Assembly: GCA_035259145.1 (NCBI GenBank)
Contig: DATFWQ010000114.1
Coordinates: forward strand, 1-19,574
Origin: CF-161 sp035259145
GTDB taxonomy: Bacteria; Chloroflexota; Dormibacteria; Dormibacterales; Dormibacteraceae
Direction: 5' to 3'
Length of the DNA: 19,574 nucleotides
The notes under the pieces: model-generated
What the model was told of the DNA's origin: nothing
The model's input: the letters and a program-made list of their open reading frames with translations, nothing else
The model's database searches: none
In this document: positions 14,525 to 19,574 of the stretch, in pieces
Layout of the letters: each line of letters begins with the position of its first letter
Numbering within the stretch: position 1 is the first letter of the stretch
Position numbers and translations under genes: made by a program

Positions 14525-17362
14525 CTAGTGAGGCCCTTGAGCCTCAGCCTCACGCGAGCGCCGGTACCTTTCCTCGGCCTCGCCAAGGTCGCCGCGTCGT
14601 TCAGCCAGCCGGGCAAATGCGCGCCACGCCCAGCCCGCGAGCTGGCGCTCGCCGAGCTCCTGTGACGTCCGGATGGCGTATCGCAGGTCCTCCTCGGCCT
14701 CGTCCAGGCGGCCCAGTTCGCGTTTTGCGATCCCGCGCTCAGCCCTGGCATCCGCCAGCTCCCACCGTGCCCCCAACTCAGCGAAGATCTCTATCCCACG
14801 ATCGAACCAGGGCAGCGACTCCTCGAGACGGCCGAGTCCCTCGAACACGCGTGCCTTCTGCACAGCGGTGACCGCGACGCTGAAGTGGTCGCCTGTCTCG
14901 TCGGCGAGCACGCTGGCCTCCTCGATCAGCTGGAGAGCAACCTCGAGGTCCTTCATCTCGGTCCGGTTTATGGAGAGGGACGTGAGCGCTCTGACCCGAG
15001 CCCAGCGGTCTTTGGGGTCAGCCAGGGAGAGCGCACGTCGCCAGACGGCCTCGGCGTCGTCGAACCGTTCTCGGGTCCACGGCACCCAGCCTGCGAACAG
15101 CAGCGTGCGAACTATGACCCGGGGATCGCCGAGCTCGTCCGCAGCAGCCAGGGCGCGCTGGAGCAACCGCTCGGCCTTGTCCACGTCGGCCTCGACGTTG
15201 ATCGCGATGTCGCCCAGGAAGCCCAGGGCCAGCGCCAGGGCATACGGATCCCCGCAGGACTCGCCCTGGCTCACCGCTCGATTGAGCGCGTCAGTTGCCG
15301 GAGCGTATTCGCCAAGCCAGTAGCGGGCCTCCCCCAGGCCCGCGAGGCCTCGCGCCTCGCGCAATCCCCACTGTTCAGTTGGTCCTGCCAGCGCGAGCGC
15401 CCGCTCGTAGAAGTCGACCGCCGAGCGACTTTCCATCCGCCTCCGGGCGCGGTCGGCGGCGGACAGGAGGGCGTCGACGGCTCGTTCGGACGCGGTGCGA
15501 TCGCTGGGATCGAGGTCGAGCGCGGCGAGCGCCGCAAGCTCCATATGGTCGGCCGCCCATGAGTGGTGGCCCGTATCCTGGAGGTGTTCGGCCAGGCGCT
15601 GGTGGAGCCGCATCCGTTCCCGCTTCGGCAGGCTGGTGTATGCGACCTCCCTGAGCGTCGCGTGCTTGAGCCGCCATCGCGGCGCCGCTCCGCTCCGGTC
15701 ATCGCCCACCAGGATCTCGGCATCCTGCAGCTGCCGGAGTTCCTCTGTGGTGGCTGCTTCATCAACCACTGCGAGTTCGTCGAGATCGAAGGAGTACACG
15801 AAGATCGACGCGTGCCGTGCGAGCTCGCGCAATCTTTCGGGCAGGTGGTCGAGCCTGGCACTGACGACTGCCTGCACCGTGGGCGGTAGGGTCGTCCGGC
15901 TTGCGGGCGAACCACCGTCGGTGTCGAGCGTGAGCATGCCCGTCGTCTCGATGATGAAGTACGGGTTGCCGCCGGCACGCTCGGCGATCAGGACAGCCTG
16001 GCCCTCCTCGATGCTGCCGCCGCTGGCCTGGCGGACGAGCCGAGCCGACTCTTCGATCGACAGCGGATCCAACCGGATGAGCACGGCGTTGCCGCTGCTG
16101 GATCCCCACGCCGGTCGCTGTTCGAGCAGCTCGTTGCGCGCAAGCGCAACTATCAGCGCGCGGCGCGGTCCGCGACCCGCAGCACCCAGGCGCTCGATCA
16201 GGTCCAGCATCGGTGCCTTGAGAGCGTGCGCGTCCTCGAACAGCAGCACCACCGGGTGATCGCGAGCAAGCCCATCGACCAGCGCGATGAAGCCTGCCTG
16301 TACGTCATGCACAAACGCCGACTCTTCGGGGCTGTCGGCCAGACCGAAGAGCAGGGCCAGCCGCTCCACGATCCGGTTGCTCTCGGATGGATGACAGCAG
16401 AGATCGACGAGCTCGCGCAGGCGGCGCTTGACCTCGTCCGGCGGCTGCCCGGCGTCGATGCCGGCGAGGTCGCCCACGATCGCGGCGACCGGGGCGAACG
16501 TGGCGGTGTCGGTGTAAGACCGGGCCCAGCCGCGGAGGACGGCCACCGCTGCGCTGACGCCGGCTGCGAGCTCGTCGGCCAGCCGCGTCTTGCCGATGCC
16601 CGCTTCGCCGACGACAGTCACCAGCACCGGTCTGCCGGTCGTGCTGGCCAGACCCAGGCTCTGGCCAAGGATCGCCTGCTCTCCGGCGCGGCCGACGAAG
16701 GGAATGGTGCGCCGTGCCGAACGGGTCGTCAACCCCTCGACGGGAAACGCGGCGAGTACGTCATCAAAGCCCCTGGCCCTGACCCTGCGCCGGCGCCCGT
16801 ACGAGACCGCTGTGCGCGTCAGCGCATAGGTGGTCTGCCCGGCCAGGACTTGCCCCGGCTGGGCAGCGGCCTGGAGACGGGCCGCGGCGTTGACGACCGG
16901 ACCGGTGACCAGGAGCTGGCCGCCCGGCCCCAGCCCGGTGGCCGCTTCCCCCGACTCGATGCCGACCCGTACCTCGAGCGGTTGGGTGAGCCCGACCGAT
17001 TGGCCCAGTCTTCGGGTCCGACCCCGGATTGCGAGGCCGGCGCGGACAGAGCGCAGAGCGTCGTCCTCGTGGACGTGTGGCAGCCCGAAGACCGCCATCA
17101 CCGCGTCCCCTATGTACTTCTCGATCCGGCCCCGGAGGGCCTGAAGCTCCATGGCGGCCGCGTCGAAGAAGCTCCCGAGGACTTCCCGCGCCCGCTCGGG
17201 ATCCATTTTCTGTGCGAGGCTCGTCGACTCGACCAGATCTGCGAACAGAACCGTGACCATCTTGCGCTCTTCGGTCCCAAGGAGCGACTCGACTGCGGCG
17301 CCGCAGTTCGGACAGAAGCGAGCACTCTCCGGGAGTGGGTGACCGCAGACAGAACAGCTCAT
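14525..17362 (-). CDS. Zinc-ribbon / class III nucleotidyl cyclase / AAA ATPase / TPR protein
   Basis: The protein has 945 residues. A zinc ribbon (C3-x2-C6, C17-x2-C20) opens it. A class III cyclase domain (about 34-195) follows, with metal acids D42 (FADL) and D86 (IGDAV), K82, and transition-state residues N158 and R162. An AAA/STAND-type ATPase (about 220-480) follows, with PFVGR (221-225), Walker A GEAGIGKTR (252-260) and Walker B VVLLFEDAH (371-379). Helical repeats of TPR type fill about 600-940. Such proteins are thought to couple signal binding or ATP-driven oligomerisation to cyclic nucleotide synthesis. The usual adenine-specifying Asp is replaced by P155 (TGPVVN), so the substrate is uncertain. 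ATG 17362 has GGAG four bases upstream; an in-frame TTG at 17380 is less likely. It follows a CNB-domain gene on the same strand by 81 bases. Confidence 0.88.
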   Translation of the reverse strand: MSCSVCGHPLPESARFCPNCGAAVESLLGTEERKMVTVLFADLVESTSLAQKMDPERAREVLGSFFDAAAMELQALRGRIEKYIGDAVMAVFGLPHVHEDDALRSVRAGLAIRGRTRRLGQSVGLTQPLEVRVGIESGEAATGLGPGGQLLVTGPVVNAAARLQAAAQPGQVLAGQTTYALTRTAVSYGRRRRVRARGFDDVLAAFPVEGLTTRSARRTIPFVGRAGEQAILGQSLGLASTTGRPVLVTVVGEAGIGKTRLADELAAGVSAAVAVLRGWARSYTDTATFAPVAAIVGDLAGIDAGQPPDEVKRRLRELVDLCCHPSESNRIVERLALLFGLADSPEESAFVHDVQAGFIALVDGLARDHPVVLLFEDAHALKAPMLDLIERLGAAGRGPRRALIVALARNELLEQRPAWGSSSGNAVLIRLDPLSIEESARLVRQASGGSIEEGQAVLIAERAGGNPYFIIETTGMLTLDTDGGSPASRTTLPPTVQAVVSARLDHLPERLRELARHASIFVYSFDLDELAVVDEAATTEELRQLQDAEILVGDDRSGAAPRWRLKHATLREVAYTSLPKRERMRLHQRLAEHLQDTGHHSWAADHMELAALAALDLDPSDRTASERAVDALLSAADRARRRMESRSAVDFYERALALAGPTEQWGLREARGLAGLGEARYWLGEYAPATDALNRAVSQGESCGDPYALALALGFLGDIAINVEADVDKAERLLQRALAAADELGDPRVIVRTLLFAGWVPWTRERFDDAEAVWRRALSLADPKDRWARVRALTSLSINRTEMKDLEVALQLIEEASVLADETGDHFSVAVTAVQKARVFEGLGRLEESLPWFDRGIEIFAELGARWELADARAERGIAKRELGRLDEAEEDLRYAIRTSQELGERQLAGWAWRAFARLAERRGDLGEAEERYRRSREAEAQGPH

Positions 17363-17443
17363 GTCACTCCGCTCTATCAATACCTCTGCGGTCCCGGGCC
17401 GCGGACCTGCAACTGGGCGGTCGATCCCTGCCCGAGCTGTGCT

Positions 17444-17836
17444 CTATCGCGCCTCGGCGTCGCGCAAGCGCCGGCTGAGCGTCTGGAGCATGCGATAAGC
17501 GACTTCCGGGTGCTCCATCAAGAAAGGCTTGAAGTGCCACTCTGGTATCGCAGCCACGACCAGGTCCGTTGTGGCTACGACTGTGGAACTGCGGCCCCCC
17601 TGGTCGAGCAGGGCCATCTCACCGAAGTGGTCGCCTGGGCCCAGCGGACGGCTGCGGCCGTCCGGGGTGATGACCTCGGCCTCGCCATCGAGGATGAGCA
17701 TGAAACCGACGCCCTCACGACCTCGAACGGCGATCTGTGTGCCCTTGCTGTGTCGCACCTCGCGCACCTGCTGGGCGATCTTCTTGAGATCGCCTTCCTG
17801 CATTCCTGCGAAGAGCTTCACAGAGCGCAAATCCAT
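17444..17836 (-). CDS. Stand-alone cyclic-nucleotide-binding domain protein (CNB-1)
   Basis: The 130 residues are almost only a cNMP-binding domain, with no DNA-binding or catalytic part. The phosphate-binding cassette reads FGEMALLDQGGRSSTV (71-86); the ribose Glu (E73) and the phosphate-binding Arg (R82) are kept at the spacing of protein kinase A. It could therefore bind cAMP or cGMP and act as a receptor through protein contacts. It lies directly upstream of the cyclase gene on the same strand, so ligand maker and receptor are probably one transcript. The ATG at 17836 has no ribosome binding site, but a -10-like TAAAAT lies 9 bases upstream, which suggests a leaderless message. Confidence 0.85.
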   Translation of the reverse strand: MDLRSVKLFAGMQEGDLKKIAQQVREVRHSKGTQIAVRGREGVGFMLILDGEAEVITPDGRSRPLGPGDHFGEMALLDQGGRSSTVVATTDLVVAAIPEWHFKPFLMEHPEVAYRMLQTLSRRLRDAEAR

Positions 17837-17845
17837 GGTGGTGCG

Positions 17846-17851
17846 ATTTTA
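17846..17851 (-). promoter_or_regulatory. -10-like hexamer for a possibly leaderless CNB-1 transcript
   Basis: On the minus strand the bases read TAAAAT, five of six matching TATAAT, ending 9 bases before the CNB-1 ATG. No good -35 hexamer was found at 16-18 bases. A start site 6-7 bases downstream would fall at, or 2-3 bases before, the ATG. Confidence 0.4.
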
Positions 17852-17992
17852 GTGTCACCAGTCGGCAATTCGCCTGCAAGTACGAGGCCCGCGATGCGTA
17901 CTATTCCCGGCGAAACGACCTCCCAGGTGCTCGGGACAGGCCCCATCGCCGGCAATGGGACCTGATTCGGCGCTTGCGCGGGGTTATCTGAG

Positions 17993-17998
17993 TATATT
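17993..17998 (+). promoter_or_regulatory. -10-like hexamer for a possibly leaderless CNB-2 transcript
   Basis: TATATT matches TATAAT at five of six positions and ends 7 bases before ATG 18006. This placement supports the ATG at 18006 over the upstream in-frame ATG at 17955, which would lie before the promoter. No convincing -35 was found. Confidence 0.45.
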
Positions 17999-18005
17999 GC
18001 TCGCG

Positions 18006-18434
18006 ATGGGAGACGCCAAGACCGAGGCTCTAGGTAAGGTCCCGCTCTTTGCCCACTGCACGAGGAAGGATCTCGACTTCGTCGCCAGCAGGGCGGACGA
18101 GGTGGATGCGCCGGCCGGGCGCGAGTTGGTGCGCCAGGGACGTCCAGGAGACACCTTCTATGTCCTGCTGGACGGTGAGGCCGACGTGGAAGTCGATGGC
18201 AAGCGGAGGCCTTCGCTCAAACCGGGCGACTTTTTCGGCGAGATCAGCATGCTGGATCGGGGTCCCGCAACCGCGACTGTGGTGACGACAACCCCGGTAC
18301 GGCTTATGGTGATGAGCCACTCCCAGTTTCGGGACGCCATCAAGGGCAGCGATGACCTCTTGCATCAGGTGATGGTCGCAGTCGGAGAGCGGCTGCGAGC
18401 AGACTCGCTGGCGAGGCAGGCTGCCGACGCATAA
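18006..18434 (+). CDS. Stand-alone cyclic-nucleotide-binding-like domain protein (CNB-2)
   Basis: The 142 residues form a cNMP-binding fold with no output domain. The cassette reads FGEISMLDRGPATATV (77-92). The Glu (E79) is kept but the phosphate-binding Arg is replaced by A88, so ligand binding is probably altered or lost. Start ATG 18006 is preferred over the in-frame ATG 17955 because a -10-like TATATT lies 7 bases before it, which would give a leaderless message. The gene is divergent from CNB-1 (169 bases between starts) and ends 3 bases before the UxaA-family gene, so it probably shares a transcript with that enzyme and may regulate it. Confidence 0.8.
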   Translation: MGDAKTEALGKVPLFAHCTRKDLDFVASRADEVDAPAGRELVRQGRPGDTFYVLLDGEADVEVDGKRRPSLKPGDFFGEISMLDRGPATATVVTTTPVRLMVMSHSQFRDAIKGSDDLLHQVMVAVGERLRADSLARQAADA

Positions 18435-18437
18435 CGT

Positions 18438-19574
18438 GTGAGCTCCGAGCTGTTCGGCTATCGGCGCAGCAACGGCTGCGTCGGCGTGCGCAACCACGTT
18501 GTGCTTGTGCCGGTCGACGACCTCTCGAACGCCGTCTGCGAGAACGTGGCCCGAGTGGTGCCCGGAACGCTCGCGCTGCCGCATCATTACGGGCGGCTTC
18601 AATACGGTGACGACCTGGACCTCACGTTCAGGACGCTGATTGGAAATGGCTCCAATCCGAACGTGGCCTGTGCGGTGGTGGTCGGTATCGAGCCGGAGTG
18701 GACCCATCGTGTGGCCGACGGAATCGCCGGCACCGGCAAGCCGGTGGAGGCGTACTCGATCGAGCGGTTCGGCGACCTGAAAACGCTGGCGGCGGCCGCA
18801 CGCACGGCACAGCAGTTCCTGCAGGCCGCCTCCGAGCTGAGACGGGAGCCCGTCGAACATCGGGAGCTGTGTGTCTCGATCAAGTGCGGCGAGTCGGACA
18901 CCACGACAGGGCTTGGAAGCTGCCCCACCGTGTCAGAGGTGGTCGATCGCCACGTGCGAGACGGTGGGACGGTCATCTTCGGTGAGACGTCGGAGCTGAC
19001 CGGGGGCGAGCATCTGATAGCCGCGCGCTGCGCGACCGGCGCCGTCCGTCAGAAGTTCATGGCCTTCTTTGACGCGTACGTCGAGGAGATCGAGTCGTCC
19101 GGCGCCAACCTGCTCGGCTCGCAGCCCACGCAGGGAAACATCCGCGGTGGCCTATCGACGATCGAAGAGAAGGCGCTCGGCAACATCGCGAAGACCGGCA
19201 CGGTGCCGGTCGTAGATGCCCTGGCCATGGCTGAGTCACCGTCGAGGCCGGGTCTGAGCTTCATGGACTCCTCCTCGGCGGCCGCCGAATTCATCACCCT
19301 GATGGGCGCGGCTGGAGCGGTGGTCCACCTGTTCCCCACCGGGCAGGGCAACATCATCGGCAATCCGATCGTTCCGGTGATCAAGATCACCGCCAACCCG
19401 CTCACGGCGCGGACGATGTCGGAGCACGTCGACCTGGACGTCTCTGGCTTACTCTGGGGCGAGTACAACCTCCGGGAAGCCGGCGACCGCCTCATGCGGC
19501 TCATGGACCGCGTGGCGAGCGGACGGCTCACCTGCGCCGAATCGCTCGGCCATCGGGAGTTCGTGATCACCAAG
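18438..19574 (+). CDS. UxaA-family dehydratase/lyase large subunit, truncated by the window end
   Basis: The visible 379 residues are close to the full length of UxaA C-terminal-domain proteins (altronate or galactarate dehydratase large part; sulfolactate sulfo-lyase beta subunit). Segments seen: FGYRRSNGCVGVRNHV (6-21), IKCGESDTTTGLGSCP (148-163), FGETSELTGGEHL (181-193), QPTQGNIRGGLSTIEEKALGNI (229-250), FPTGQGNIIGNPIVPVIKITANP (299-321) and EFVITK at the edge. It would eliminate water or sulfite from a hydroxy acid; the substrate is unknown. The usual small SAF-domain partner is not upstream and may lie beyond the edge. GTG 18438 is fixed by an in-frame stop at 18432 and by the conserved N-terminus. 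It has no good ribosome binding site, so coupling to CNB-2 is likely. Confidence 0.82.
   Translation, partial: MSSELFGYRRSNGCVGVRNHVVLVPVDDLSNAVCENVARVVPGTLALPHHYGRLQYGDDLDLTFRTLIGNGSNPNVACAVVVGIEPEWTHRVADGIAGTGKPVEAYSIERFGDLKTLAAAARTAQQFLQAASELRREPVEHRELCVSIKCGESDTTTGLGSCPTVSEVVDRHVRDGGTVIFGETSELTGGEHLIAARCATGAVRQKFMAFFDAYVEEIESSGANLLGSQPTQGNIRGGLSTIEEKALGNIAKTGTVPVVDALAMAESPSRPGLSFMDSSSAAAEFITLMGAAGAVVHLFPTGQGNIIGNPIVPVIKITANPLTARTMSEHVDLDVSGLLWGEYNLREAGDRLMRLMDRVASGRLTCAESLGHREFVITK

Noticed and set aside
16226..17965. 579-codon plus-strand open frame
   Set aside because: It lies opposite the cyclase-ATPase-TPR and CNB-1 genes, whose motifs are clear; the plus-strand translation has no family pattern.

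Overview
The window is GC-rich DNA with densely packed genes, many GTG starts and several starts that lack a ribosome binding site but have a -10-like hexamer just upstream. The gene content suggests a high-GC Gram-positive-type lineage: an actinobacterial-style secreted or anchored cutinase, a DUF4232 protein paired with an ECF sigma factor, a cyclase-AAA-TPR giant regulator and stand-alone cyclic-nucleotide-binding proteins. Actinomycetota is the best guess; Chloroflexota or Dormibacterota-like bacteria are alternatives. This is inferred from gene types, not from a marker gene. No rRNA, tRNA, insertion sequence, CRISPR array or phage gene was seen.

Left part (1-3.1 kb): a minus-strand pair encodes a His/Met-rich membrane-anchored protein and a multicopper oxidase with an N-terminal multi-helix membrane region, cut by the window edge. 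A divergent gene encodes a membrane-embedded LuxR-type regulator. The shared intergenic region holds a G/C-tract palindrome resembling a CsoR copper operator. This looks like a copper or metal oxidation locus with its own control.

3.1-7.1 kb: three minus-strand genes, possibly an operon, encode a fused nucleotidyltransferase/CDP-alcohol phosphotransferase (inositol-phosphodiester synthase type), a glycerophosphodiester phosphodiesterase and a Na+/H+ antiporter with a His-rich tail. A stress, osmolyte or lipid-head-group role is plausible.

7.1-10.2 kb: a 527-base gap contains a run of strong stem-loops. It is followed by plus-strand genes for an anchored cutinase, a possible 45-residue membrane peptide, an ECF sigma factor and an overlapping single-pass DUF4232 protein that may be the sigma factor's partner.

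10.2-14.4 kb: a manganese module (NRAMP transporter mntH and DtxR-family regulator with MntR-type ligands, with a DtxR-type box before mntH), then a DHA2-type drug exporter behind two 15-bp palindromic operator sites.

14.5-19.6 kb: a cyclic-nucleotide signalling cluster. A zinc-ribbon/class III cyclase/AAA/TPR protein lies behind a small CNB-domain protein. A second CNB protein is divergent from that pair and is followed after 3 bases by a UxaA-family dehydratase/lyase gene that runs off the right edge. This cluster is the most unusual arrangement in the window.
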